Numbered from the stretch's first letter, positions 51,701 to 54,035 are shown. The stretch: DNA of 64,000 nt from Nematopogon swammerdamellus (GCA_946902875.1 OX336343.1:22491596-22555595), one strand, 5' to 3'. The notes: generated by a model not told the origin, from the letters alone. Program-made: numbers and translations.

Positions 51701-51831
51701 TGGTGGCGCCGTGCGCGCGGAACTGCGACAGCGAGCGCCGCGACATGTTCGGCACCGCCACCTGCCCCGGCGCGAGCTCCACGCGGTCCCGCGACAGCGG
51801 CGAGTACGTGTAGTCCGTCTTCGGGTATTTG
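12373..51831 (-). CDS. SUN-domain nuclear envelope protein, nine exons recovered (5' end missing)
   Basis: Exons, 5' to 3' on minus: 51831-51602, 50128-49952, 43302-43199, 42773-42608, 39999-39716, 34337-33681, 32168-31998, 25603-25491, 12645-12373. Each has AG/GT borders, and phases match everywhere except exon 5 to 6. SUN proteins sit in the inner nuclear membrane and bind KASH proteins in the perinuclear space, forming LINC complexes that anchor and move nuclei. The product has a nucleoplasmic N-terminus, one strong hydrophobic segment (WPWLLLLLPLLGYA), a lumenal proline-rich repeat, a helical stalk with a poly-glycine stretch, and a C-terminal SUN domain with DYALESAGG, ISTKCTE, CWAFQG, GYLV, SAPRNFSVYG and TCVYRFRVHG. 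About 740 residues are recovered. The long N-terminus and stalk suggest a somatic SUN1/2 (Drosophila klaroid) type rather than the short testis type; the orthology is inferred. No start codon or promoter is proven. Confidence 0.92.
12747..12770. repeat. Poly-G run
   Basis: An uninterrupted G homopolymer of more than 20 bases. Its length may be unreliable in an assembly. Confidence 0.85.
12850..13260 (+). pseudogene. Internally deleted mariner-like transposase
   Basis: A mariner-type end CAAGGTGGGCCAAAAGTAAT follows a TA at 12848-12849. A 92-codon frame (12972-13250) fuses an N-terminal helix-turn-helix start (RYSPQERGIIESIF, VVLTQREFRRRF) directly to the C-terminal block SPDLTAPDYYLWGYLK, so the catalytic centre is lost by an in-frame deletion. 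A matching right end was not found within 1 kb. Confidence 0.82.
13261..13795. other. Unassigned intronic spacer
   Basis: AT-rich, with a few GGCGCTATCTAG-like words seen in several dispersed repeats; no element delimited. Confidence 0.45.
13796..13860. repeat. Hairpin with (CG)n loop
   Basis: The arms are CACAGAGCACGGAATACC and its complement, enclosing an alternating CG tract (about 13820-13838). One arm has a 2-bp CA insertion. Confidence 0.85.
13965..14290. repeat. Palindromic repeat family G, copy 1
   Basis: Inverted arms around ATCGAACCCTAGAGTTGAAG (13980) and its complement (to 14112) are followed by TTTTTTGCTATTAATGTACT and a second hairpin GGCGGAATCGC/GCGATTCCGCC. Copy 2 is at 53790-54035 in the same order. 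Confidence 0.75.
14291..15018. other. Intronic repeat debris
   Basis: The phrase AAAAGAATTTTCAAAATC occurs twice (about 14320 and 14990), each followed by GGCCCACAA or GCCCACAA, indicating related repeat fragments. No coding sequence is recognised. Confidence 0.45.
15023..16326 (+). mobile_element. Decayed piggyBac-like element
   Basis: The ends CACGTTGAACGCC and GGCGTTGAACGTG are inverted, with TTAA on the left (15019-15022) and a degenerate TAAG on the right. Subterminal palindromes CCACCGGTGG and CTCACCGGTGAG lie near the ends. Inside, an ORF around 15526-15777 encodes a C-terminal cysteine-rich domain typical of piggyBac transposases. The catalytic DDD core is deleted. Confidence 0.8.
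15526..15777 (+). pseudogene. piggyBac transposase cysteine-rich C-terminal domain remnant
   Basis: Cysteine spacing CHQCYAK, then STYCQSSPTKPFLCLPCF and a final H, matches the zinc-binding cysteine-rich domain that binds piggyBac ends. A short N-terminal-like ORF at 15355-15490 precedes it out of frame. The DDE/D core is missing. Confidence 0.78.
16398..16590 (-). mobile_element. Lep1/MINE-like repeat copy
   Basis: Complement of the family: CACATATTCTGTGAAAATTT, ACGGTTCAAGAGATACAG, a GGAC/AGAC tract, GGCTTAGTAATAGG and GGATACGGAAACC. Confidence 0.7.
16783..17094 (+). mobile_element. SINE family C, near full length
   Basis: The head GTCAGCCTGGGTAGCTCAGT (A box TAGCTCAGTGG) is followed by a 5S-rRNA-like block CTTGGATGGGTGACCG, then the body and a 3' end CAGTTTCCATAAAAAAAAG. 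Confidence 0.82.
17096..17470. repeat. Polypurine tract
   Basis: About 370 bp in which nearly every + strand base is A or G, with scattered T and few C. It immediately follows the poly-A of the SINE at 16783. The minus strand therefore gives long Pro/Ser-rich ORFs that are artefacts. Confidence 0.85.
17486..17763. repeat. Dispersed repeat family F, copy 1
   Basis: Shares with 23165-23452 a roughly 260-bp stretch including TTACTAAAACGAGACACCG, ATTGTGTCATCCTTTTTCC and ACTATGGAGGTGGCTTTTT, at over 90% identity by eye. Confidence 0.75.
17924..18660 (-). pseudogene. REL-endonuclease LINE 3' ORF remnant
   Basis: The frame 18565-17924 (213 codons, continuing upstream to about 18660 in frame) starts with ESGQWLNVVPSP and a cysteine/histidine cluster CDVCQPHVCACG, GRHGLSC. 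This is followed by a restriction-like-endonuclease signature RPDG then VWDATCVDT, and AEAAARNKHSKY. This is the C-terminal half of a LINE of the REL-ENDO type; RT motifs are absent, so it is 5' truncated. It is a different family from the intact ORF at 45618. The precise clade is unknown. Confidence 0.7.
18960..19245. repeat. Inverted-repeat element with inner hairpin
   Basis: The outer arms GGGCGTGGCTTTGAAGTGG (18996) and its complement near 19215 enclose an inner hairpin GGTTAATTTATAGAAGA/TCTTCTATAAATTAACC (19093-19145). MITE-like; target duplication not resolved. Confidence 0.65.
19246..19504. other. AT-rich spacer
   Basis: No feature recognised. Confidence 0.45.
19505..19893 (+). pseudogene. 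Jockey-like LINE 3' end with internal deletions
   Basis: Encodes [16 protein letters not shown] (compare [19 protein letters not shown] in the LINE at 59218-61092), then a C-terminal block around 19680, a C-run at 19738-19760 and the 3' UTR TGGGTGCTTCGGCGCCACAT with poly-A at about 19881. Same family as the 58475 end. Confidence 0.75.
19894..20443. other. Spacer with a duplicated segment and a GC-rich patch
   Basis: ACCGTTTTCAAAGGTGGTG at about 20036 recurs near 24150 with AAATATAATTTTAAAGAAG. A GC-rich stretch with GCTAGC/GGCCCGGCC words lies at 20250-20345. No gene recognised. Confidence 0.5.
20444..20505 (+). other. tRNA-like pseudogene
   Basis: A box TAGTCTAGTGG and B box GGTTCAAATCC are both canonical, and the ends GTGCCCG/CGGGCAC pair perfectly. 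The span is only about 62 nt and gives no 7-nt anticodon loop, so this is a tRNA-derived sequence rather than a functional tRNA. Confidence 0.55.
20506..20936. other. AT-rich spacer
   Basis: No gene or delimited repeat recognised. Confidence 0.45.
20937..21115. repeat. Dispersed hairpin repeat family E, copy 2
   Basis: AACGGCTTTACTC and GAGTAAAGCCGTT are outer arms; the inner palindromic part contains CGAGCTGTGTGGCTCG and GTTTGGCCCGAAACGTCGAG. Confidence 0.7.
21116..21850. other. AT-rich intronic spacer
   Basis: An AT dinucleotide run lies at about 21273-21293. No gene recognised. Confidence 0.45.
21851..22347. mobile_element. TIR element, likely mariner-type MITE
   Basis: The ends AGGTCTTTCAAAATTAGTTA and its complement extend about 45 bp inward to AGTACGCTAAGGG. 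They are embedded in TATATA sequence on both sides, so a TA duplication is likely but not provable. Confidence 0.75.
22348..23164. other. Spacer with a GC-rich patch
   Basis: GC-rich at 22460-22620 (GAGCGCGCGGACGGCGCG), otherwise AT-rich. The ORFs across the patch show no family signature on either strand. Confidence 0.4.
23165..23456. repeat. Dispersed repeat family F, copy 2
   Basis: Matches 17486-17763 in order and strand, with scattered substitutions and small indels. Confidence 0.75.
23519..23860 (-). mobile_element. SINE family C copy joined to the family B 3' module
   Basis: A T-run then GAAACTGTCACGGTTGG through CCTACCACCTAG; beyond 23765 it carries CCCTTAGTCGCCTTTTACGA and AGATGCAGTGGGGCT, the module that ends family B repeats. 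The two families therefore share a terminal block. Confidence 0.7.
23905..23931. repeat. (TG)n microsatellite
   Basis: About 13 TG units. Confidence 0.9.
23932..24717. other. AT-rich intronic spacer
   Basis: Contains the second copy of the ACCTTT/AAAGGTGGTG segment near 24150 and nothing else recognisable. Confidence 0.45.
24716..24743 (-). repeat. Solo mariner-type terminal repeat
   Basis: GGTGATTACTTTTGGCCCAC is the complement of the end at 12850-12873. It lacks a partner nearby and is read as a truncated copy. Confidence 0.55.
24914..25085 (+). repeat. Repeat family B copy
   Basis: AAGCAGAGTAATCGGTGTTG through CACGAAGACCCACCTGCTG; the hairpin is preserved. Confidence 0.65.
25095..25455 (-). 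mobile_element. Lep1/MINE-like repeat copy
   Basis: AAGTGCGAGTTTTACTCGCG starts the complement copy; a GGAC tract at 25386-25412 precedes GGCTTAGTAATAGGC and the end CGGGATACGGAAACC. Confidence 0.7.
25491..25603 (-). CDS. SUN gene exon 8
   Basis: 113 nt, acceptor TGTGCAG, donor GTGAGT. Encodes VVRTYAIIEVTGFSLEHMS, then LLAADGKIESAPRNFSVY, the middle strands of the SUN domain. The conserved SAP-x-(D/N)-F-x-V/I-Y/F motif closes the exon, and phase 0 joins it to exon 9 (GL). Confidence 0.93.
25658..25800 (+). mobile_element. SINE A-type head joined to another repeat
   Basis: GGCGGCCGAGTGGTTTGG gives the A box of SINE A. The B-box region is rearranged, and from 25744 it runs into GACAGGCAGCC..CTGA and ATCCAGTTAAAA, a block also present at 37630-37680. 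Confidence 0.55.
26463..27043. repeat. Long near-perfect inverted repeat
   Basis: Arms of roughly 280 bp run outward from a centre near 26750. Matching landmarks on the two sides include ACGTGGGGCG/CGCCCCACGT, CCGCTGACGCAGCGACACAA and its complement, and AAACTTTTAAGTTAAACGG with its complement. Only a few mismatches are visible. Transcription would give a long double-stranded RNA. Confidence 0.92.
27395..30053. repeat. 130-bp satellite array, about 20 units
   Basis: Each unit contains AAGTGTATTGGTAGAAGTAT, GGGACACTCGTCCAAACC, CCCAAACTCGAGGGGGTTAC and GTTGAAGAGTTCCACTGT. Units differ by a few substitutions; one near 29264-29300 carries a local duplication of TCCCATACTTCTG. Because 130 is not divisible by three, the overlapping 77-residue minus-strand ORFs are artefacts of the repeat. 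Confidence 0.95.
30878..31119. other. Intronic spacer
   Basis: No recognised feature. Confidence 0.4.
31120..31284 (+). repeat. Dispersed repeat family H, copy 1
   Basis: GGTTTGGGGTTGGCTCTAGG through CCCAGCCAGCCTATGTCTTC to CAAGTTGACCGGGG. Copy 2 is at 39322-39468. Confidence 0.7.
31285..31480 (+). repeat. Repeat family B, 3' part
   Basis: AAGCAGCAAGTAAGGCATGA through CCCTTAGTCGCCTTTTACGA to GGCCCCGCACAG, directly abutting repeat H. Confidence 0.65.
31571..32127 (-). repeat. Four tandem 140-bp copies of SUN exon 7 sequence
   Basis: TAGTTACCCAGGTAGCCGGG starts at 31571, 31711, 31851 and 31991, exactly 140 bp apart. The fourth unit is the 3' three quarters of the functional exon 7; the other three lie downstream in transcription. 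Each repeats the exon's donor (GTAACT on minus) and an internal AAAGCAG that could act as acceptor. The units differ at a handful of positions (for example GTGAGAGCG/GTGAGCGCG and CTGCTTTG/CTGCTTCG), so they are not simple assembly clones. Splicing in an extra unit would shift the frame. Confidence 0.93.
31998..32168 (-). CDS. SUN gene exon 7 (first half of the SUN domain)
   Basis: 171 nt, acceptor GTACGGCAG, donor CTGG before GTAACT. Encodes GGQVISTKCTELYQIKTKQY, then SILGLPVWWVYTSPRYALTP, then CWAFQGFPGYL. The CWAF and GYLV blocks are SUN hallmarks. Joins in phase to exon 6 (YALESAG) and exon 8 (VVRTYA). Confidence 0.94.
32225..32520 (+). repeat. Repeat family B copy
   Basis: GGTTATCGGTGTTGTGCTGC hairpin, AGGCACGAAGACCCACATGC and CCCTTAGTCGCCTTTTAAGA. 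Confidence 0.65.
32508..32615 (+). pseudogene. RTE LINE fragment
   Basis: GACCACCCGCCAGGTGGGAC through GGAAAGCAGTTGTTCCGTAC matches the RTE tail encoding RPPARWD and GKQWFRT. Confidence 0.65.
32713..33025 (-). mobile_element. Lep1/MINE-like repeat copy
   Basis: CCGGCCAAGTGCGAGTCGGA at the start, ACACATATTCTGTGAAAATT, a GGAC tract at 32937-32958 and GGGATACGGAAACCTAAAAA. Confidence 0.75.
33255..33572. mobile_element. hAT-type MITE in SUN intron 6
   Basis: CAGGCCCGTCTCAAG at the left and CAAGAGACGGGCCTG at the right are inverted, with an exact 8-bp duplication GCTTCATG at 33247-33254 and 33573-33580. 318 bp, with a GC-rich GGGGCGCC palindromic interior and no ORF. Confidence 0.9.
33681..34337 (-). 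CDS. SUN gene exon 6 (lumenal stalk)
   Basis: 657 nt, acceptor CTTTTCAG, donor GTGAGT. Starts NNGDFLTPFVKE and continues through LSRRLSVLEDWVGTVDARL, a charged helical region with heptad-like spacing (LEEESIRKLIEEYLAVFE), a poly-Gly/Asp stretch (TVSGGGGDGGGDGGGGGG) and ends VYDADKTGVVDYALESAG, where the SUN domain begins. SUN stalks trimerise through coiled coils. A short stretch NINGKDGKISSDEL resembles an EF-hand loop but lacks the full spacing, so calcium binding is not claimed. Confidence 0.92.
34338..35364. other. Intronic spacer
   Basis: AT-rich, with no exon or delimited repeat recognised. The phase mismatch between exons 5 and 6 means an unseen exon could lie in 34338-39715. Confidence 0.4.
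35365..35452 (-). repeat. Jockey-like LINE 3'-terminal fragment
   Basis: GAAAGCGCTACATATGGCGC through ATGGACATTCGG is the complement of the LINE 3' UTR seen at 19810-19885 and at 58498-58565. Confidence 0.7.
35629..35830 (-). mobile_element. SINE family C, truncated and internally deleted
   Basis: A T-run, CACGGTTGGCTACATCAG, CACTGAACTG, ACCGATCTTTCATTCAGTGC. Confidence 0.7.
35831..36229. other. Intronic spacer
   Basis: A tRNA-like fragment may lie near 35985-36055 (GAATTCAAACG on + as a degraded B box). Not supported further. Confidence 0.35.
36258..36385. repeat. Hairpin with two poly-C tracts
   Basis: ACCACGTGACAG at the left and CTGTCACGTGATA at the right are inverted arms around C-runs at about 36286-36302 and 36336-36359. 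The complement is G-rich and could form a quadruplex. Confidence 0.7.
36420..37620. other. AT-rich intronic spacer
   Basis: Nothing recognisable in about 1.2 kb. Confidence 0.45.
37782..38070. mobile_element. TA-flanked MITE
   Basis: AAGGCCGGTTTACATTATCT and its near-complement AGATAATTTAACCGGCCTT end at 37782 and 38070, with TA on both sides. Arm similarity extends about 45 bp (AGTGTTTAG, GTGCTTTAG). No ORF. Confidence 0.8.
38536..39023. mobile_element. TA-flanked MITE with long imperfect arms
   Basis: GTCTGTTTTTTT at the left and AAAATACAGAC at the right, then GGAGGAAAGTGAC versus GTCACTTTCCTCC and GGAGGGTTGC versus GCAACCCTC, all in inverted order. TA flanks at 38534-38535 and 39024-39025. 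Confidence 0.7.
39119..39215. repeat. 19-bp minisatellite
   Basis: About four tandem units of GAATATTTAAACAAATCAA, the last one expanded. Confidence 0.85.
39322..39468 (+). repeat. Dispersed repeat family H, copy 2
   Basis: GGTTTGGGGTTGGCTCTAGG through AGCCACAAGTTGACTGGGG; matches 31120-31284. Confidence 0.7.
39716..39999 (-). CDS. SUN gene exon 5 (lumenal proline-rich repeat)
   Basis: Acceptor TATTTCAG at the 40000 side, phase 1, matching exon 4. Encodes YYTYENFDTVAMPDFSDF followed by an imperfect repeat of about ten residues built on LP(E/D)(F/I/L), for example FQLSLPEFSAIHFPEFSL and LTIPDLDLTLPVINLSLPEI, then a helical KAYYEYKDIAQNRLTDATDY. The 3' border is uncertain. AAG before GTGGTC is the best donor but leaves phase 0, whereas exon 6 needs phase 1. 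The frame stays open to a TAA at 39659-39661, so the exon could also be longer. Confidence 0.85.
40340..40720. repeat. Tandem duplication and TTTGAAC-tailed repeat
   Basis: GGTTTAGTGTTGTGTTTATT at about 40360 and GGTTTAGTGTTGGGTTTATT at about 40470 start two related roughly 85-110-bp units. The second continues to AATATATAATAAACTTTTTG and a TTTGAAC short repeat, resembling a LINE/SINE 3' tail. Confidence 0.6.
41215..41345 (-). repeat. Dispersed repeat family D
   Basis: Complement of 8466-8620: AAGTAAGCGTAGCTCCGCTC, TGTTACGGAAACCCGTCAAG. Confidence 0.55.
41400..41550 (+). mobile_element. Lep1/MINE-like repeat, truncated
   Basis: AGGGTTCCGTAATTTC, ACTAAGCCTACGCCGTCTG and a GTCTGTCTGTCCGTCCATCC higher-order tract repeated three times; the rest of the family is missing. 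Confidence 0.65.
41549..41605 (+). repeat. Segment shared with the 3' UTR of the REL LINE
   Basis: GATGGGCCCGGATATGTTCG through GCAAGCTTAG to TCCACACCTTC is almost identical to 48987-49043 downstream of the intact LINE ORF. Confidence 0.8.
41616..42463. mobile_element. hAT-type non-autonomous element, small sibling of 26132-30869
   Basis: The ends CACTGGCGGCTGGTC and ACCAGCCGCCACTG are flanked by an exact 8-bp duplication CTTGGAAG at 41608-41615 and 42464-42471. Both halves match the ends of the 4.7-kb element. A tRNA-like B box GGTTCAATTCC occurs at about 42222. No ORF with transposase features. Confidence 0.9.
42608..42773 (-). CDS. SUN gene exon 4 (transmembrane segment)
   Basis: 166 nt, acceptor TGTGTAG, donor GTGAGT. 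Encodes ITGGNGGEAVARDAGYYRA, an Ala/Arg-rich stretch, then VERSKWPWLLLLLPLLGYA, a hydrophobic segment preceded by basic residues, as expected for the single inner-nuclear-membrane span. Phase 0 from exon 3, phase 1 to exon 5. Confidence 0.9.
42848..42889 (+). repeat. SINE family C head only
   Basis: TGTCAGCCTCGATAGCTCAGTGG tRNA-like head, interrupted after GTCGACTTC; a minus-strand SINE C piece follows at about 43055-43150. Confidence 0.6.
43199..43302 (-). CDS. SUN gene exon 3
   Basis: 104 nt, acceptor CCCATCAG, donor GTGAGT. Encodes SRAAWAVAAPLVWIYSMI, a weakly hydrophobic stretch that may contact the membrane, and a threonine run (VTTTTTTITNT). Phase 1 from exon 2, phase 0 to exon 4. Confidence 0.85.
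43389..43665 (-). mobile_element. SINE family C, 3' half
   Basis: A T-run then GAAACTGACACGATTGGC through AACCCTACCACCTAG to CCCTTAGTCGCC; the head is absent. Confidence 0.75.
43708..44111 (-). mobile_element. SINE family A, longest copy
   Basis: On minus: A box TGGCCGAGTGG, B box GGTTCGAATCC, body containing TACCGGATGG, and poly-A (T-run at 43708). The inner part shares the CGGTACGGTGGTA and CCTACAGTTTTAC words with SINE C, so the bodies are related or recombined. Confidence 0.8.
44340..44660 (+). repeat. Repeat family B, longest copy
   Basis: ACACGCTGAATCCCGACAAA at the left, GTAATCGGTGTTGTGCTGCA, the hairpin, CACGAAGACCCACCTGCTG, then CCCTTAGTCGCCTTTTACGA and ACCGGCCCCACACGG at the right. 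Confidence 0.75.
44661..45510. other. AT-rich spacer upstream of the REL LINE
   Basis: Contains ATAATAATA-rich stretches at 45085-45175 that may be the insertion context of the LINE. No gene recognised. Confidence 0.45.
45517..45551. repeat. Perfect palindrome upstream of the LINE ORF
   Basis: CTTACGAGATGATATGTG and its complement around a short AT loop, followed by a GTAAGA short repeat just before the ORF. Confidence 0.8.
45618..48872 (+). CDS. Intact LINE ORF: zinc finger, reverse transcriptase, restriction-like endonuclease
   Basis: 1084 codons without interruption. The N-terminus has a C2H2 finger (C20, C23, H36, H41). The RT core shows SSAPGPDGIPYIIY, DIRPIALTNTISKIF, TWLDFENAFGSV, GLFQGCCLSPVTFNI and the catalytic LAFADDITLL near residue 530. 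Near residues 855-873 is a zinc-knuckle CPSCKEF..H..CGC, followed by the PD-(D/E)xK endonuclease signature RPDILIF then VLVELTVPWE (about 965-985) and FAVEVGARGL. A single ORF with a 5' finger and 3' endonuclease defines the R2/R4/Hero-type early-branching LINEs, which nick a target and prime cDNA synthesis on it. A TAA-rich 3' flank is reminiscent of R4/Dong targeting, but the clade is not settled. The first ATG in frame is used as the start. Confidence 0.92.
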   Translation: MNRSPIDISDNLGMNMDLKCSKCGKQYKRKIWLEKHVKEKHSDSEAGQKAPVSSPPDTIDRVQPHKSQSVAQPSSHHEAFSPRDRLSLPSISETTWKQHDRCLAERLDLPGCRQSPEDQLCDFQGTIYNYFSELYPVRYHHNPMERENTFKAKLRRRKRELIKQLRKAKASGDRNLCHQLARAMRSILKLIQKVSEQITVAGNEFRKAQNIAAFEKNPFYFAKKAFKEQQGTIRLSTDEMFNYFKSTYTTPEADITYRDPPAPKPKEPALAFDADSPTMEELEYHIKRKPNSSAPGPDGIPYIIYKKCPSVRKHMLNIYKRIWTNREVPDCLGKAVFVLLPKKKEVTDPKDIRPIALTNTISKIFFSIIQARLLKHMCTNDYLPKKYQKGFLPRVAGCLEHNSLLTECLRDARKNERQLTATWLDFENAFGSVRHELLLKALEWYNVPPLICNIIASYYKKLSFVIQVKGETEKIPEIRYGIGLFQGCCLSPVTFNIVINILIDTLVVKENKWGYRFKYGDTYMAAILAFADDITLLTRNPKQNQALLKVVDDYCEWTKGMKIKPAKCYCLSLTRKGSKFTSSNPGLTVAGKPIATVADEAPFKFLGKRITSRGKEHPTDDIVQLFEESLRQTDNLPLLGTQKAWIYDNYLTSKLSWPFLVYDFTKQNLTKLDSYVTRFLKSWFGLAHPADSSTLYRSHNNFGLNIKKPSIFYQKARIAKRCILKDSNDSAIQALPNTSLSDELESRLDFYKSFQVGTRTNRSGLGIETAKSDKEILKGFAQEDMEQGFKLHALNLEMQNDWLTVGDFCIPPALKWKSIIYNWSPELLKFYLNAFQLTLPDPSNLVRWGKSTNRLCPSCKEFVGTAKHLLCGCKILLERGQYSYRHDKVLQIIREAINLSIARTRKGQTSSGFQKVNFVKPGANKLPKDRTKPSSILGAAKDWELLMDTHEKHYQMPSEICTTALRPDILIFSKATKHVVLVELTVPWESNIPKDHNIKLNKYCNLVDRIVRNGFKTDLFAVEVGARGLPAKSLYSLFKNLGLPRSTLSSYMERASKTSLEASYRIWIGREREVESGTGGFPAS
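48873..49290 (+). mobile_element. 3' UTR and tail of the REL LINE
   Basis: After the stop come GAAGCGAGCCGAAACGTGAA, GATGGGCCCGGATATGTTCG and an AT-rich stretch ending AATAAAGAATTTGAATTTG, then an ATAATAATAA tract (49256-49290). Confidence 0.7.
49301..49774 (+). mobile_element. 5'-truncated retroposon (LINE 3' UTR) with 10-bp target duplication
   Basis: AACCTAAATA flanks the segment at 49291-49300 and 49775-49784. The GC-rich body (CCGCTACCGGTGG, CGCCGCCGGCGG) ends in an AT tail with GAAATAAAG. No ORF of known family; it is probably the 3' end of an R1- or jockey-like LINE. Confidence 0.7.
49952..50128 (-). CDS. SUN gene exon 2
   Basis: 177 nt, acceptor GACAGTTCAG, donor GTCAGT. Encodes DESPWRANGGYTPVQERW, then LLTRWLIAVYTSVTSSV and RTYDWMRGADRRYRY, a nucleoplasmic segment with an amphipathic hydrophobic stretch. 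An upstream acceptor (CTCCGCAG, exon to 50144) would also give an open frame but breaks the phase with exon 1, so the downstream AG is preferred. Confidence 0.85.
50340..50455. repeat. Repeat with two poly-G tracts
   Basis: GGGGCCGTCCATAAATTACG then G-runs at about 50379-50394 and 50432-50451. This phrase is common in insect genomes as a dispersed repeat; homopolymer lengths are uncertain. Confidence 0.7.
50977..51535. mobile_element. hAT-type MITE inside the SINE
   Basis: CAGCGGTTCCCAA at the left and TTGGGAATCGCTG at the right, with the exact 8-bp duplication TTGTAGGT at 50969-50976 and 51536-51543. It is itself interrupted by a SINE C at 51238-51440. Confidence 0.9.
51238..51440 (-). mobile_element. 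SINE family C copy nested in the hAT MITE
   Basis: A T-run, TGTAAACTGACACGGTTGG, CACCGGGTGAACCTGGTG, CATTCAGTGCGGTGGTACCA; truncated at the head side. Confidence 0.8.
51602..51831 (-). CDS. SUN gene exon 1 of those recovered (nucleoplasmic N-terminal part)
   Basis: 230 nt, acceptor CCACAACAG, donor CCGTTC before GTACAT, joining exon 2 in phase 1. Encodes KYPKTDYTYSPLSRDRVE, then LAPGQVAVPNMSRRSLSQF, a helical EELEQLLLQHNHAW and a basic GKQRKRSAAV that could be a nuclear localisation signal. The exon begins with one base of a split codon, so at least one upstream coding exon exists, unless the internal NMSRR methionine is the start. A SINE ends about 25 bp beyond the donor. Confidence 0.85.
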
Positions 51832-51885
51832 CTGTTGTGGCAAAACAATTAAATATCTTATTATTTTATTAATTTATTTACACAT

Positions 51886-52265
51886 TTTTAGGGTTCCATA
51901 TCCGGTACGGGACCCTATTACTAAGCCTACGCCGTCCGTCCGTCTGTCCGAGGGCTGTATCTCGGTAGTGATAGGTAGCCCGTTGAAATTTTCACAGAAT
52001 ATGTGTTATTATGGCCGATATAACAACAAATAATAAAAATAAGAAAAGGTAAAAAAATTCACGGGGGTTCCCATAGAAGAAACCAAAAAGTGTATGCGCG
52101 AGCGCCATCTACCGAATAGAGTGGGAAGCATTTTAACTAATCATGACATATAACTAATATGAAGCATTTCATAACATGAGTGGCGCTAACCATGACATGG
52201 CGATACGGAACCCTCGGTGCGCGAGTCGAACACCGAGTTCGACTCGCGCACCGGCCAGTGTTTTT
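51886..52265 (+). mobile_element. Lep1/MINE-like repeat, most complete copy
   Basis: AGGGTTCCATATCCGGTACG, ATTACTAAGCCTACGCC, a short GTCC/GTCT tract, CACAGAATATGTGTTATTATGG, GCGAGCGCCATCTACC, then GATACGGAACCCTCGG and a terminal hairpin GGTGCGCGAGTCGAA/TTCGACTCGCGCACC. A GC-rich 3' hairpin is a Helitron-like trait. Confidence 0.75.
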
Positions 52266-52319
52266 ATATTAATTTTAGATATTTACAAACTTAAAATCTA
52301 AAATTAATACAAAAACAAA

Positions 52320-52590
52320 CGGAGTTTCCACCACCAGCGGCAGGGCGAACCCAGGCTACCGATGGTCGGGTCCCAAAGAGAGAAACCTCTTGACTATATG
52401 CGCAGTGTCCGGCAGGGCTGCCTTCTGGATCTGGCCCTTGACCCAACCACTCAGCGAGAGCCTCTTAAGGTGGTCGTCGAGGCTCTTCGCTATCAGCCCA
52501 TGCGCCTATACAACTATTAGCCCAATCAATGAAGCATTTCCACTCGACGTAATTCCTCTGTCGCTGAAACTTTGCAGTGTGATAAAGTAG
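52320..52590 (-). other. Possible LINE ORF debris
   Basis: Minus-strand translation around 52380-52510 gives AHGLIAKSLDDHLKRLSLSG and VKGQIQKAALPDTAHIVKRF, which look protein-like but are interrupted. The family is not identified. Confidence 0.3.
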
Positions 52591-52683
52591 GGTTTAAAAT
52601 ATACATTTGACAAATTATCTAGGATTTTTGATGTTTGGAAGTTAGGTATTTATACCTAAACATGAAAATCGCTTATAACTGCT

Positions 52684-53225
52684 GGTGAAAAATTGCTCCG
52701 TCCGAAATTCCTTCGGTATATGATATTATATATTAATAAGAGTATATATACAACATTGTCTAGGAAAATTTCGATTTCAAATAGGCAGAAATTTGAAAAT
52801 ACCTATTTTGTATCACAACTTCTTCAGAAAAATTGCTCTGTCAATTTTTATTTTGTTAAATGTCTTAATTTATTTAAGCATATCGCTTTTGACAATTATC
52901 TAGGAAATTTTCCTTATCGATCACACCTTTACAGATTTTCGGCAATAATTCGCTGTGAAAAATTGCTCCGTCCGAAATTCCTTCGGAATATGATATTATA
53001 TATTAATAAGAGTGTATATATAACATTATCTAGGAAAATTTAGATTTCGAACAGGCAGAAATTTGAAAATACCTATAAAAATTACTCTGTCAATTTTTAT
53101 TTTTTTTATATCTCCTAATTTCTTTAAATATATCGCTTTTCACAATTACCTAGGAAATTTTCCTTATCGATCACACCTTTACATATTTTTGGCAGTAAAC
53201 CAAGCACTGTGAAAAATTGTTTCGT
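52684..53225. repeat. Two tandem copies of a 270-bp unit
   Basis: GTGAAAAATTGCTCCGTCCG at 52684 and 52954, AGGAAATTTTCCTTATCGAT near 52901 and 53151, with a third partial start at about 53209. AT-rich, no ORF. Confidence 0.8.
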
Positions 53226-53339
53226 CTGTTTTTATTAACTTATTAGACACAGAACATCAAAATATAATATAATTGTATATTATCCAATAAAATTTCTCCC
53301 TTAAACATGAACTTTCGAGTAGTTTCGAGTATCGCAATA

Positions 53340-53590
53340 TAATAAAACAACGTTTAAAAAGCGCGCGCTCGCACTACACTGAACGCGGGGTGCGGGAGGG
53401 CTGCGGGGAGTGTGGAAGAATAAGCCCGCCCGCCCGCGCGCCAGCAGCTCATCGTCCCGCACCGCGACCGACGAGACGACACGCGAGCGTCGTCGATGCT
53501 CGCGGCTCGCTATTCCGCCCGCCACCTCTGTCGTCCCACTACAACGCCGCTCCGCCGCGCCGTCCTCCCTCCCGTCAAACAAAATGTATA
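53340..53590. promoter_or_regulatory. GC-rich island, candidate promoter or 5' exon of the SUN gene
   Basis: A roughly 230-bp GC-rich block in AT-rich DNA, 1.5 kb upstream of the first recovered SUN exon, open on both strands but without protein-family features. Position and composition suit a promoter/5' UTR; this is inference only. Confidence 0.3.
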
Positions 53591-53789
53591 ATGGAACAAA
53601 CTAAACTACCTATGGAACAAAAATGTAGGGCCTATATAGTATTAGGAACTTTTAAAATTTAACTTTCGTTCTGTAATTTAATTTGTATAAAAGTATGTCG
53701 AAACAACTTATTAAACATATTTCATGCACGTACAGTCTGTATGTAAATAAAGTGTATACATTTTTGTAAAAAAACTATTTAAAAAATTT

Positions 53790-54035
53790 AAAAACGCCTT
53801 CACAAATGTATGAAATAAAAAAAATCGAACCCTAGAGTTGAAGGCGGTCGGTTATTTTTGCTTGCTTTAGCACCGCCTTCAACTCTAGTTAGATTTTTTT
53901 TATTTCATACATTTTTGAAGGCGGTTTTTATATTTTTTTTTATAGTTTTTTATTTCAGTTTTTTTAGTAATTTTTTGCTATTAATATACTCGGCGGATTC
54001 CGCCTCGCTTTCCAATCCGATCTTGACGAAAATGA
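53790..54035. repeat. Palindromic repeat family G, copy 2
   Basis: ATCGAACCCTAGAGTTGAAG with its partial complement at 53868-53890, then GAAGGCGGTTTTTATATTTT and GCTATTAATATACTCGGCGG as in 13965-14290. Confidence 0.75.
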
